This document shows positions 45,860 through 56,728 of a stretch of 64,000 bases of DNA, in pieces. Source of the stretch: Heterohyrax brucei. Its lineage: Eukaryota; Chordata; Mammalia; Hyracoidea; Procaviidae. Every line of letters begins with the position of its first letter. The stretch's first letter is position 1. The notes below the pieces were generated by a model. The model searched no databases and was not told the DNA's origin. It saw nothing but the letters and a program-made list of their open reading frames with translations. Location of the stretch: contig CM053162.1 in the NCBI GenBank assembly GCA_028571685.1, positions 11,412,001-11,476,000 on the forward strand, read 5' to 3'. A program made the translations under genes and the position numbers.

Positions 45860-46246
45860 TCACTGACTACTTTTACTCAGAATAATCTCTTCTGGTTGAA
45901 ACCAGGTTAAGAGATGTTTCTTGCTATCATCATTGTTCTTTATCATTGCATAGTGTTCCACTGAGTATATAAACAATAGTTTATGTGTCCATTCCTCTGT
46001 TGTTGTGCATTTGGGTTGATTCCATCTTTTTGCTCTTGTGGACTGTGCTACGACGAACATTCGTGTGCTTGTATCAGTTGGGGTGATTGGCCTTGACTCC
46101 ATAGGATATATTCCAAGCAGTGGGATTGCTGGGTCAAATGGTATATTTATATCAGTTTTTTTTAAGGGAGCACCAGATTGCTTTCCAAAGAGGTTGCACC
46201 ATTTTGCAGTCCTACCAACAGTGTAGGAGAGTTCCAATCTCACCAC
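45860..46246 (-). pseudogene. L1 ORF2 C-terminal end
   Basis: A 128-codon frame with VQPLW-type remnant (GRTAKWCNLFGKQSG), DINIPFDPAIPLLGIYP at about residues 32-48, TSTRMFVVAQSTRAKRWNQPKC, EEWTHKLLFIYSVEHYAMIKNND and a terminal ILSKSSQ. This is the normal C-terminal end of L1 ORF2p. It is separated from the rest of ORF2 by the LTR at 46290-46813. Confidence 0.92.
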
Positions 46247-46284
46247 AGCCTTTCCAGCATTTATTGTTTTGTGTTTTTTGGATC

Positions 46285-46289
46285 ATGGC
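46285..46289. repeat. TSD of MaLR LTR, left
   Basis: ATGGC, repeated at 46814-46818. Confidence 0.85.
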
Positions 46290-46813
46290 TCCCATAGATT
46301 GAATTGTGCCCCCCCCCCCAAAATGGGTGTAGCCATGTGACCATGATTCCCTATATTCTACAGTTGTCCTCCACTTTGTGGTTTTGCTGTGCTGTATGTT
46401 AAAGGATTAGAGTGGGACTGTAAATCCCTTTATAAGACCATCTCTGTGCTCTACTGTAAAGGGAGTTTCCCTGGAGTGTGGCTTGCTCCACCCTTAATCC
46501 TTTCATCCTACAAGAGATAAAAGGAAAGGGAAGCAGGCTAATAATTGGGAACCTCACACATCCTAGCAAGCGGCACCCGGAGAAGAGCGTGTCTTTTCAG
46601 ACCTGAGGTTTCTGCACCAAGATGCTCCCTGGACAAAGACTGATGCAATACTGGACTTTCCTCCAGAGCTGACAAGGGGGAAAACCTTCCCGTGGAGTGG
46701 ACATCCTGAATTTGAAGTTGTAGCTCACTGGACTGTGTAAGAATAAACCTTCCTTTGTTAAAGCCATCCACTGTGTGGTAATTCTGTTAGAGCAGCACTA
46801 GCTGACTAAAACA
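46290..46813 (+). mobile_element. Solo MaLR-type LTR inside L1 ORF2
   Basis: A 524-bp LTR, start TCCCATAGATTGAATTGTG with a C10 run, end GCTGACTAAAACA. A possible poly(A) signal AATAAA lies at 46742-46747. The ATGGC 5-bp duplication brackets it. The surrounding L1 reads across the gap when the LTR is removed in comparison with 20580-20600. Confidence 0.93.
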
Positions 46814-46818
46814 ATGGC
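46814..46818. repeat. TSD of MaLR LTR, right
   Basis: ATGGC, partner of 46285-46289. Confidence 0.85.
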
Positions 46819-47589
46819 CAACCTTGTTGGGGTGAGATGGTATCTCTTTGTCGTTTTGATTAGAATTTCTTTAATAGCTAATGATTGTGAGCATGTCTGC
46901 ATGTGTTTTTTGGCTGCCTGGATTTCCTCTTTAGAGTAGTTTCTGTCCATCTCCTTTGCCCATTGCTTAATTGGATGATTGATCTTTTTCTTATTGATAT
47001 TTTGTAGTACCTTATAGATTACGGAGATCAGGCATCGGTCTGACATGGAGTTGCCAAGTATTTTTTCCCATTCTGTAGGTGGCCCTTTAATTCTATGAAT
47101 AAAGTCTTTGGATGAGCAGAAGTGGTTGACTCTTAGTAGTTCTCATTTATCTATTTTCTTGTGATTGTTGTTTGTTTGACAGATTTTGAAGTCTGTCTGT
47201 GTTGGATATTAAATCTTCCATTGTTGTTCCTACTTTCTCTTGGATGAGCTTTATCATTTTAGATTTGATATTTAGGTCTGTTATCCAGTTTGAGTTGGTT
47301 TTTGTGTAAGGTATAAGATATGGGTCTTGTTTTAATTTAGTGCAGACGGACATCCAGTTTTGCCAGCACCATTTGTTGAAGAGATTGTTTTTACCTCAGT
47401 TTAATGTCTTAGGGCCTTTGTCGAATACCAACTGTTCATAGGCAGATGATGTCATCTCTGGGTTCTTGATTCTGTTCCTGTTTTTATATCAGTACCAGGC
47501 TGTTTTGACTACTGTGGCAGTGTAATAGGTTCTAAGGTCGGGTAATGAGAGGCCTCCCAGTGTGTTCTTCTTTAGTAATGCTTTACTTA

Positions 47590-47694
47590 CGCAGCAGTTC
47601 AGATTCACCAGGCGCTCCTTGAATACTCTGGGGGTCAGTTCTACTCTGGCCTCTAGGGTCGCCATGAGTTGGATCCAACTCGATGGCACTTGGT
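47590..47694 (+). repeat. Truncated AfroSINE inside L1 ORF2, with TSD
   Basis: A 105-bp insert from 'CGCAGCAGTTCAGATTCACC' to 'GGCACTTGGT'. TTTACTTA at 47582-47589 recurs at 47695-47702. It belongs to the 'GGCACTTGG' subfamily and has lost the promoter-bearing head. Confidence 0.93.
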
Positions 47695-48459
47695 TTTACT
47701 TATCTGGGGCTTCTTCTCTTTCCAGATGAAGTTGGTAATTTGTTCCTCCATCTCATTAAAAAGTGTTGCTAGAACTTGTGTTGTGATTGCATTATATAAG
47801 TAGATTGCTTTGGGTATAATAGACATTTTCACAATGTTAAGTCTTCCTATCCATGAGCAGGGTAGGTTTTTCCATTTACTTAAGTCTCTCTTAGTTTCTT
47901 GTGGTAAGGGTTTGTAGTTCTCTGTGTAAAGATCTGTTATTTCTCTGGTTAAATTTATTCCTAGGTACTTTATTTTCTTAGGGGCTGTAGTAAATGGTAT
48001 TGACTTGGTGATTTCTTTCTTAATAATCTTGTTGGTATAAAGGAATCCTACTGATTTCCTTATGTTTATGTTGTATCCTGAGACTTTGTCAAACTCTTCT
48101 ATCAGTTTGAGTAGTTTCCTTATGGATTCTTTGGGATTCTCTGCGTATACAATCATATCATTTGCAAATAGGGAAATTTTTAGTTCTTTGCAAATGCAGA
48201 TGCCCTTTATTGCCTGGTCTTGTCTAATTGCTCTGGCTAAAACTTCTGATACAGTGTTGGATAGGAGCGGTGAGAGTAGGCATCCTTGTCTAGTTCCTGT
48301 TCTCGAGGGAAACTGATTCAGTCTGCATTCGGGATGATATAGGCAGTTGGTTTTGTATAAATGACTGTTATTGCATTGAGGAGTTGACTGTCTCTTCCTA
48401 TTTTGCTGAGAGTTTTTAGCATGAATGTTGGACTTTATCAAATACCTTTTCTGCATCAA
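47653..48459 (-). pseudogene. L1 ORF2 reverse transcriptase segment
   Basis: A 268-codon frame covers the palm and thumb of the L1 reverse transcriptase. Residues around 54-63 read RTGTRQGCLLSPLLSN (the conserved 'QGCPLSP'-type motif) and the catalytic block reads LFANDMIVYAENPKES. Then come KVSGYNINIRKSVGFLY, KIKYLGINLT and LPCSWIGRLNIVKM. The first Asp of the FADD pair is Asn. The last residues run into the AfroSINE inserted at 47590-47694. The 5' part of the domain is out of frame upstream. Confidence 0.92.
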
Positions 48460-48605
48460 TAGATAAGATCAGATGATTCTTGTCTTTTGTGATATTTATC
48501 TGGTTGATCACATTAATTGTTTTTCTTATGTTGAACTAGCCTTGCATCCCTCGTATGAATCCAACTTGGTTGTGATGGATTATTTTTTTGATATGTTGTT
48601 GTATT

Positions 48606-49133
48606 CTATTGGCAAGAATTTTGTTGAAGATTTTTGCATCTAGATTCATGAGTGATATCCGTCTGTAGTTCTATTTCGTTGGGTCTTTCTGTGGCTTTGG
48701 TATCAGGGTTATCCTGATACCAAAGGGTTATGCTGGCTTCATATAATGAGTTTGGGAGTACTCCGTTCCTTTCTATACTGTGAAATGGTCTAAGTGGTAT
48801 TGGAAATAACTTTTCTCTAAAAGCTTGGTAGAATTCTGCGGTGAAGCCATCTGGGCTTGGGCTTTTTTCGGTTGGCAGTTTTTTGATGACTTTTTCAATC
48901 TCTTCTTTTGTGATGGGTTTATTAAGTTGTTCTGCTTCACGTTGTGATAATTTGGGTAGGTGATATGAATCAAGGAATTTGTCCATTTCCTCTAGGTTTT
49001 CAAATTTGTTAAGATGCAGTCTTTCATAGTATTCAGCTATGATATTTTTGATTTCTGTTGCATCTGTGGTGACAACTCCCCTCTCATTTCTTATTTGGGT
49101 TGTTTCTTGTTTTTCTTTAGTAAGTTTAGCCAA
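48606..49133 (-). pseudogene. L1 ORF2 linker to fingers segment
   Basis: A 175-codon frame with MAKLTKEKQETTQIRNERG at the start, EIKNIIAEYYERLH, LPTEKSPSPDGFTAEFY (the conserved SPGPDGFTAEFYQ-type motif) and SLYEASITL. After that, the frame is wrong because of the 19-bp insertion at about 48713, and the remaining 40 residues are unrelated to L1. Confidence 0.9.
48695..48725. repeat. Perfect hairpin from a 19-bp templated insertion
   Basis: CTTTGGTATCAGG (48695-48707), loop GTTAT, then CCTGATACCAAAG (48713-48725). The 13-bp arms match exactly. Removing 19 bp restores the expected L1 text 'GGTATCAGGGTTATGCTGG'. Confidence 0.9.
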
Positions 49134-49400
49134 TGGTTTGTGAATTTTGTTGATCTTTTCAAAAAACCAGCTTTTGGTCTTTTCAATTCTTCTTCTGTAC
49201 TCCAGTTCATTTAGTTCTGCTCTAATCTTTATGATCTATTTTCTTCTGGTGCATGAGGAGTTCCTCTGTTGTTCGCTCTCTGCTTGTTCAAGCTGTAGGG
49301 TCAGTTCTTTGATTTCGTTTCTTTCTTCCTTCCAGATGTGTGCATTTATGGAGATAAACGGACCTCTGAGCACTACTTTGGCTCTGTCCCATAGGTTCTG

Positions 49401-49958
49401 TTAAGAAGTGTTTTCATTCTCGTTGGAATCCATAAATTTCTTTATTTCATCTTTGATTTCTTCTATAACCCATGTTTTTTTGAGCAAGGTGTTGTTCAGT
49501 TTCCGTGAGTTCCACTTTTTATCTATGTTTTTTCTACTGTTGATTTTGACATTTATGGCTGTATGATCTGAGAAGATGCTTTGGATTAATTCAGTGGTAT
49601 AGATTTTGTTGAGACTTGCTTTATGTCCTAACACATGGTCTATTCTGGAGAATGTTTCATGTGCACTAGAGAAGAAGGTGTAGTTTTCCACTGATGGATA
49701 GAAAATTCTGTCTATGTCAGTGAGGTCTAGTTGGTTGATTGTGGCAGTAAGGTCTTCTGTGTCTTTATTTAGCTCTCTTCTAGGTGATCTGTTCAGTATT
49801 GAGAGTGACGTGTTCAAATCTCCTACTATTATTGTGGAGTGGTCTATCTCCTTTCTCAGTGTAGTCTGTGTTTCTTTGATGTGTTTAGGTGCTCTAATAT
49901 TAGGTGCATAAGCATTTAATACTGTTAAGTCCTGCTTGTATATTGAATCTTTCAGCAA
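49401..49958 (-). pseudogene. L1 ORF2 endonuclease domain
   Basis: A 185-codon frame containing LTVLNAYAPN near residue 10, IVGDLNTSLS around 43-52 (conserved GDFN-type motif), RIDHVLGHK around 105-113 and SDHTAINVKI around 129-138 (the SDH catalytic motif). This is the apurinic-endonuclease-like half of L1 ORF2p. Its N-terminal residues are out of frame further upstream (50246-49960). Confidence 0.93.
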
Positions 49959-50669
49959 TAAATAGTGTCTGTCTTTTCCATAATGGTGGATTTCACATTA
50001 AAATCGATTTTCTCTGAGGTTAGAATTGCCACATCTGCTCTTCTTTGTTCATTGTTAGCTTGATATATGTTCTTCTATCCTTTAATTTTCAGTTTGTTGC
50101 TGTCTTTAAGTCTTGAGTTTCTTGTAGGTGATACATAGATGGGTAATGTCTTTTGATCCAAGATGTCACTTGATGTCTCTATTGGAGCATACAGTCCATT
50201 CACATTCAATGTAATTATTGATAGGTAAGTGTTCAGTGCTGCCATTGTGATATGTTTATTTTTGTGTTGATGTTTTCTCTGTTGTTCTTATTAATCTGTT
50301 GTGTGACCTTTTCCTTTGTGAGTTGATTTTTCACCTTTTTCAGGGTAGGTTTTGTGATTGTTGAGACTCCTGTGTTACATTTTTTGATATGGTATGTTGC
50401 TGTTTTATCGTGTTTTTCGGCTGCCCCTATGATCCTGCTTAATAAACTGTATATAACCCCAGTTTTGATTACCACCAGTCTTGTCAGCTTCCTCCTCATC
50501 TGGAAGGATTATAACGACTGTAGTGCATCCCTCTTTTTAATGTGATGATGTCATAGTTTAGATGATATGATCATTAGATTGTTTCTTTCACTATTATAGC
50601 TTTGATTGTGTTTGGAGCCTTCCCTAACTGAGTATGATTCTGGATAATGTGTCCTTCTAAAATATAAAG

Positions 50670-50909
50670 TTAGTAGTCTTGTTCTTCCAAGGCAAGAGCT
50701 TCTTCCACTAATTCTTGTAGCTTTGACTTGGCTTTTACAAAGTCTCTGAGTTTCTGTTTATCTGCGAATGTCTTCATTTCATTTTCATGTTTCAAAGATA
50801 GTTTTGTAGGATATATAATTCTTGATTGGAATTTGTTTTCCTTCAAGGCTTTGAATATGTGATGCCACTGTCTCCATGCCAGCATCACTTCTGCTGAGAT
50901 ATCTGACAA
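50670..50909 (-). pseudogene. L1 ORF1 C-terminal domain fragment
   Basis: A 79-codon frame with ISAEVMLAWRQWHHIFKALKE, RIIYPTKLSL and TFADKQKLRDFVKAK, the usual C-terminal domain text of L1 ORF1p. It ends about 420 bp before the ORF2 start on the minus strand. Confidence 0.88.
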
Positions 50910-51077
50910 AAGCCTACAGGGTTTCCCTCTGAGTGTTAGCTTTGCTTTGAGTCTTGTTGCCTTTAAGAGTTTCTGCTTATGTTTTGTTTTGTTAAGGTTG
51001 ATTATGATATGTTTTGGAGTCTTTCTATTGAGATCTATATTGAGTGGTGTTCAGTACGTATCTTGGATATATATACT

Positions 51078-51665
51078 CTATTTCATAATTTCTGGGAAGT
51101 TTGCTGTCAGCAGCTCAGCAGCAATACTCTCTGTGTTCTCAGATGTCTCGTCCTGTTTAGGAACTCCAGTGAATCGTAGATTGTTCTTAATAGAGTCCCA
51201 CATGCTTCTTAATGCTTCTTCATTTTTCTTGTTTCTTTTTTCTGATTTCTCCTCATAGATGTTGGAATCAGTGGCTCTGTCTTCCAAATCAGAAATTCTC
51301 TTTTCCATTTGTTCCATTCTGTTTTCTTGGCTTTGCATGGAAGTTTCTATGTCTTTGATTTTGTTCTTAATCTGTTGGATTTCGAAGCACTGATGTTCCA
51401 TCAGATTGAACAGCTTGCTTAATTTTTCGTTTTGCTCTGTTGAATTTTGTATAAGGTTTAGGAGGGGTCTATGTATAATCCTTTTGTATTCACGTTCCTG
51501 TAGTTTCAGAAAAGCTTCTTCGTTTGGGAAGTTCTGAGGTGGTTTCTTTTGGGGGCCTTCTGATGCCATGGGTGATTTCTGGGTTACTGTCTTGTCCAAC
51601 ATTTGTTGCTTTTTGTGCTTCGTGTGGGTCAACAGAGGCTGGGTGAGATGCTTTGGTTTGTACAA
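51078..51665 (-). pseudogene. L1 ORF1 N-terminal and coiled-coil segment
   Basis: A 195-codon frame. An N-terminal basic region is followed by a heptad-rich stretch from about residue 70 to 140 (QQIKNKIKDIETSMQSQENR, MEQMEKRISDLEDRA) that fits the trimeric coiled coil. NNLRFTGVPKQDE at about 165-177 then begins the RRM domain. The RRM and C-terminal parts lie in other frames downstream (50670-51077). Confidence 0.9.
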
Positions 51666-51800
51666 GCTTCTGCTCGCCGAGAGTGGGGTCGGTGAAAGAG
51701 AGGAGGTTTTGTGTTCAGTGGTATGAAGTCCACATTAACAGCCCTGTGGTGCACTCCAGGGCTTACTAGGTGTCCAGAAGGCTCTGTTTAATTATCATTT

Positions 51801-52065
51801 CAGGTCTTGATTTCCAGAGGGATTTAGGGAGACATGCGTTTAGTCTTTCATCTGGACTCTGCCCCCCACAAGTGTTATTTTCTTATCATAGCGTTCCAGA
51901 AATTAAGACTCCTGGAGTGACATTGATTTTTACTTTTGGTTTCGAATACCTGTTCTCGTACTTTCATACTTTAAGTCTAGGCAAGCCAATGAATAATTTG
52001 GTGTCCTAGATAAATTCTTGTGATGGGGCATAACAGTGATACCTACCTTAGATGGGTATAGTGTT
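51801..52065. other. Unassigned stretch
   Basis: May include the outer edge of the L1 5' UTR. Nothing else seen. Confidence 0.3.
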
Positions 52066-52385
52066 GTTAGTTACTCTGGAGTTGGCCCTTGACTCATGGC
52101 AACCCCATCTGTGTACACTGGAATGAGACACTGCCTTGTCCTGCATGATCCTCAGTGTTGTAATTCATAGGGTTGTCATTGATGTTTGGAAATAGCTCAC
52201 CAGGCCTTTCTTCCTAGTCTGTCTGAATGTGGAAGAGCTGCTGTAAACCTGTTCAGCATTTTAGCAGTGGGCCAGCCTCCACCGACAGACCAGTGGTAGT
52301 TGTGTGTGATGTACACTGTTTGAGAACTGAACCAGTACCTGTTGCATGGGAGGCAAGAATTCAACCACTGAACTATGTTTAAATG
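52066..52385 (-). repeat. tRNA-Gly-headed Afrotherian SINE, minus strand
   Basis: The head lies on the right ('GTTGCATGGGAGGCAAGAATTCAACCACTGAAC', reverse complement of the tRNA-Gly-like part) and the RTE-like tail on the left ('TTGTTAGTTACTCTGGAGTTGGCCCTTGACTC'). The body 'GGCCTTTCTTCCTAGTCTGTCT' matches 1-243. Confidence 0.82.
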
Positions 52386-53226
52386 AAATGATGTGTGTAT
52401 TATTTCTTAAGGCCTTAATATCTGACATATACTAAGCGATCAGTAAGTGATAGATGATTATTATACATTCTAATCTAGCCAGTATGTCTAAAATGTATTT
52501 TTTACATGAAGAAAAATCATTTTTATTTTAAGCACTTAATCTTGTAGTATTTTTGAAGTATTTTCTGTCTGCTTCACTCATCCCTTTGCCCCATGTTACT
52601 GAGTTGCTCTGAGTGGTATGCTGGCAGTTACAGAATCTTCTTCCTTACTGAAATTATTAGTGTAATTAATAGCTGATAATTGGAATAACTTGAGAAATTT
52701 CACATAGTTATACTGCGTTTGTTTAAAGTCACCTTCTTGTTTCAGTTGATAAAGAATTGATGGAAAGATACTTCTGTTTTTCATAGATCCTGGTTTTTGA
52801 TAATTTCTTGGTAAACTTCTTATGTTTGCAAACTGAATTGAAACACCATTTCTGTTTTGGGAATGGACTTTTTTGGTTTTTGAGAAGTGTGTGAGAAATG
52901 CCTGTTTTAATTAGGCCAGAATTAGATAATTTTTCCATTAGATAACTTTAGGTATGTTACACTTAAATCGTTTTCATTTGCAATAGCATCTCTATAGTAT
53001 CCTTTTCACAGTTGGAAGAATACATTTTCTTTTTCAGAACATAGACCTGGTTACTATCTAGAAATTAAAAACTTTGAAATTGAACTTCTTTTTTTTTTTT
53101 TGGAAATGTTTGGTTTTAAATTATCTTACAATTGAGAAATTTGGTGCACTTTTCAGTTAGCTGCTAGTTTATGTAATGTTAATCCTAAATTAATGTGAGC
53201 ATCAAAAAAGCCATTGTTTTGGTTCA
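52386..53226. other. Unassigned stretch
   Basis: AT-rich, T run at 53089-53101. No gene or named repeat. Confidence 0.4.
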
Positions 53227-53227
53227 G

Positions 53228-53278
53228 TTTTGCTATAATGTGGAATTGACTCAGCAGCAGTGAGTTTGGTTTGGGTAT
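53228..53278 (+). repeat. AfroSINE tail fragment
   Basis: 'GCTATAATGTGGAATTGACTCAGCAGCAGTGAGTTTGGTTTGGG' is the 3' end only. Confidence 0.75.
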
Positions 53279-53312
53279 AATGTAATGGAGTGATCCAGGG
53301 GAGATAACGGAA

Positions 53313-53447
53313 AAGAAGTCACTGCTGTCAAGTTGATTGTGACTCATAGCAACCCTGTAGGTCACAGTATAAGTGCCCCATGGAGTTTCCAAGGAGTGCC
53401 TGGTGAATTTGAACTGCTGGTCTTTTGGTTAACATATGTAGCACATA
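53313..53447 (-). repeat. AfroSINE, minus strand, head truncated
   Basis: 'GTCACTGCTGTCAAGTTGATTGTGACTC', 'GCCTGGTGAATTTGAACTGC' and 'GGTTAACATATGTAGCAC'. Confidence 0.88.
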
Positions 53448-53889
53448 AGGTAGGAGGCCATTTCTGCCTGTCTTGGGAACAGTGGAGTGGACCAGGGGAG
53501 ACCTTCCTTAACACCTTGAAAACCATGGATTTGTAGTTTTAGCACCTGAGAAATGGCAGAGGCCTTAAAAAGACCCACTATGATGAGAGAGTAATTTGCG
53601 GTGTGAAAAAACAGAAAAACCCAGAGATTTCCTATCTGGAGAGATGAAGGTTGAAAGGAATAGTCCCCAAGGGAGTAAAGTGAAAGAATTTGGTAAAGCA
53701 TATATTTATAGTCTCACAGTATACCTGAACATGGAGACAGTCTCTGGTGTTTACAGTGCCTGTTTTAGAGCAGGTTAAAGAAAGTGAAAAATGGGTGCTT
53801 GGTTTAATTTCTTATGGAAAAAACATGAGCCAGAATATTCAGAGTAGAAGTAAAATTCTGTTTTTTAGAGATATCCTATTACATGATTT

Positions 53890-54053
53890 GGAAGCCCTGG
53901 TGGCGTAGTGGTTTAAATGCTGTGTCTGCTAACCAAAAGATCCGCAGTTCGAATCTCCCGGTCACTTCTTGGAAACTCAATGATTCAGTTTTTCTCTGAC
54001 CTCTAGGGTCACTATGAGTTGACCCGACTTGACAGCAGTGGGCTTTTTTTTTG
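53890..54053 (+). repeat. AfroSINE with near-perfect TSD
   Basis: Complete from 'GGAAGCCCTGGTGGCGTAG' to 'GACTTGACAGCAGTGGGC' plus a T run. TTACATGATTT (53879-53889) recurs as TTATATGATTT (54054-54064). Confidence 0.94.
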
Positions 54054-54537
54054 TTATATGATTTATGACCATATATCGATTTATTAATTTTCTTATACCA
54101 TGGATTATACTAGAGTGAAACCTGTGAGAGCTGTAACTTGATGGAACTGCCTTATTTTTCCAGGTCTTGTGAATCTTCTACTTTCACAGGCTGTATGGTC
54201 ATGCCACTTTCCTGACGCTCCTTTTAGCAGAAAATATTTGCCTTTTCCTTCTCTGACAGATTTCCTCTTTACATGAGTTCCAGATTTCACAGGTTTTACT
54301 GTGGTAAATGTTCGCTCCATTAATACTGGAGATTGTGAGGGTAGAATTAAGTAAATGTTTTATGTTCAAATTGTCTTTGTTGAAAAAGATAGGTACCATA
54401 CTCGGGAAAGAATTCTAAAATAGATAGTCCGTACATTTGCCCTAAAACAGTCAACTCTTTATTACCTATAGTTCATCCTTGTGATCTTAGACAGGCCATG
54501 AGACTGCATTGTTTTTGTTCTCTTGTGTGTGGAGGAG

Positions 54538-54748
54538 AGGACCCCTGCTGGCGCAGTAGTTAAGTGCCTGGTGCCTGGCTGTTAACAAAAAGGTCAAAAA
54601 GTTTGAACCTACCAGCCACTCAAAGGGAGAAAGTTGTGGTAGTCTGCTTCTGTAAAGATTATTGCCATGGTAACTCTGTGGGGCTGTCCTACCATGTCCT
54701 GTAAGGTGGCTGTGAATCAGAATCTATTTGATGGTAGGGAGTCTGCTT
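54538..54748 (+). repeat. AfroSINE (long form)
   Basis: 'GACCCCTGCTGGCGCAGTAG', 'GGGAGAAAGTTGTGGTAGTC', 'GTAAAGATTATTGCCATGG' and 'GTGAATCAGAATCTATTTGATGG'. A further tail fragment lies at 54902-54935. Confidence 0.9.
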
Positions 54749-54946
54749 TTAATTTTGTGTGGGATGGAAATTCGTGTTCCTCTTTTTACTGGACAGACAG
54801 AAAGTTGAAGATACGGAGTCTTAAGATGAGTAGTATTTTCATAACATTTGAAGAAAATATTCTGTGAAGTACAGTAACTACCAAGTGTTTTAGTGAGTAT
54901 GTGTTGGAATTGATTTGAAAACAGTGAGTTTGGTACTTGAATCTTA

Positions 54947-55311
54947 CTGTGTTAGTGCTGCTGTAACAGAAATACCAAAGTGGATGCTTTAATTAATTCT
55001 CTCACAGTTTAGGAGGCTGCAAGTCCAAAGTCGGGGCACTGGCTCTAGGGCATAGTTTTCCCTCTCTGTAACCTCTGGGGAAGATGCTGGTCTTTTCCAA
55101 CTTCTGTTCCTTGGTTTCTTGGTGATCTTCATGTGGTATGGTGTCTGTCTTTTTCCCCTATCTGTGCTTGCTTTCTTTTGTTCCTAAATCTACTCTTTTG
55201 TGTCTCAAAAGTTTTTGGTTTAAGACATACTCTACTTGAGATTTTATGTATATATAGAGTGCTTAGGACTTGTAACGCATGTTGTTGGGGGACATAGTTC
55301 AATCCATAACA
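54947..55311 (-). mobile_element. MaLR-type LTR, minus strand
   Basis: 'GTTAGTGCTGCTGTAACAGAAATACC', 'CTCTCACAGTTTAGGAGGCTGCAAGTCC' and the end 'GGGGGACATAGTTCAATCCATAACA'. Confidence 0.85.
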
Positions 55312-55374
55312 CCAGATGTATTAAACACAGACAAAAAAGTGAAGTAGTCTTTAATAAAGGAAGGAAATTTGGGC

Positions 55375-55510
55375 TTGGAGTCAGGGAACCTGGGTTCTTG
55401 TGTTGGCTCTTTTATAAATAATATGTGACGTTGGACAGATCTCTCTGAACTTCATTTTCCCCTTATCTAAAATGAGAGGTTGTGTTAGAGGATCTCTAAT
55501 TTCCTTTGCT
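55375..55510 (+). repeat. MIR SINE
   Basis: 'TTGGAGTCAGGGAACCTGGGTTC', 'TGACGTTGGACAGATC', 'ACTTCATTTTCCCCTTATCTAAAATGAG' in MIR order. Confidence 0.8.
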
Positions 55511-56728
55511 CCAAATTCTGTGATTCTCTTAAATCATTTTGTACTTGCCCAGTTTCTGCTGACTTTTGACCCAAGGATAACCTAACAGGCCTTTGTAGTT
55601 GTTATATGTCCAGTGATCCTCCTCCACATTCAGGAGCAGTCTTGAACTCAGCAGGATGAGAAAAACCAAATCTCTTTTATCATTAAGCTGAAGGGTATGC
55701 AGTGAGTGCATGCTATCTAGTACCATATTAGATACAGTGGAAAATGGTATGAAAGAAGCTGGCATTGAGTCTAAACACCTCAAGGAGGTGTTCATGTCAT
55801 TAGTAAGACTATGTTATAAAACGAGCAAGGGGACGATGGAGTAAGCTAGCAGATTGGGAGGTACTATTGTAGAGGATAAATTGTGATCATGTGACCTTGA
55901 ATGTCACTAAGATGAATTTGTGGATACCCTCTAGCTCTAAATCTGGTCATTCTCTCTTTGATGGAGTAGCAGCAGCTCTGAGTCGAGCTGCTCATAGACA
56001 ACCCAGGTGAGTACTGCTCAGACCAGGCCCGATTTCTGCACTCGTTCTGTGTAACTACTTGGTTTAGTAGATGGAAAGGAATTATTTCCATTTGCTTGTA
56101 AATGCATTTAAGAGACAACTTTTCTTCTCAGAAGTCAGACATGTTTGAGAGGTGACAATACAGAAGAGTCACTGGTTTGGTGGCCATAAGTTTACGTTTT
56201 GATCTCATTCTTCTTGCCTTAAGACCTTCATCCTGCAGTTGTTTTCTTTACTAAATTACCGTGCTCTTTTTACTGGGTAATTTCTTCCAGTATACAAATG
56301 TGTTAATATTACTTGTTTTATCTGGCTACATGGCTGCTCAGGTAGAAACTACATTTTCTGGCCTCTCTTAAAGCTGGTTGTGAATAAATTCTGGCTAAAT
56401 AAGTGAGAGCCGAAGTAGCATGTGTGACTTTTGGGTAATGGGCTTAGAAAAGAAGCTAGGTACCTCCTGCTTTCTCTTTCCACTTTTTGTAGACAGGATT
56501 GCAGAATGTTAATAACGGTGCCTGTGCAACAGTATTCAGCCTTGCGGGTGAGGGCCACACCGTAGTGGGAGATGGACGAATAATAATGAGTCCTTAGGTG
56601 ATCTTGTGGCAGAGCTGTCTACTGGTTTTGGACTGGTAATTTTTTTCTGGATGGTTAAGGGGAATACCATTCTATCTTGTTTAAGTTCCTAATACTTTAG
56701 GTTAATAAATCACTCCTCTTAAACCATA
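55511..56728. other. Unassigned stretch
   Basis: No gene or named repeat recognised. Frames up to 88 codons without domains. Confidence 0.35.

Larger units (their letters stand above)
44840..51800 (-). mobile_element. LINE-1, near full length, dead, minus strand
   Basis: Minus-strand order: 5' UTR about 51670-51800 (boundary uncertain), ORF1 about 51665-50665, ORF2 from an ATG at 50246 down to about 45870, then 3' UTR to the A-rich end at 44840-44860. Endonuclease (49401-49958), reverse transcriptase (47653-48459 and upstream) and C-terminal segments are all recognisable. ORF2 is broken by frameshifts, a MaLR LTR (46290-46813), an AfroSINE (47590-47694) and a 19-bp insertion near 48713. The catalytic FADD box reads F-A-N-D. 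It cannot move itself. Confidence 0.93.

Noticed and set aside
48062-51258. Several + strand frames of 60-100 codons
   Set aside because: They are antisense to the L1 ORF1 and ORF2 remnants.
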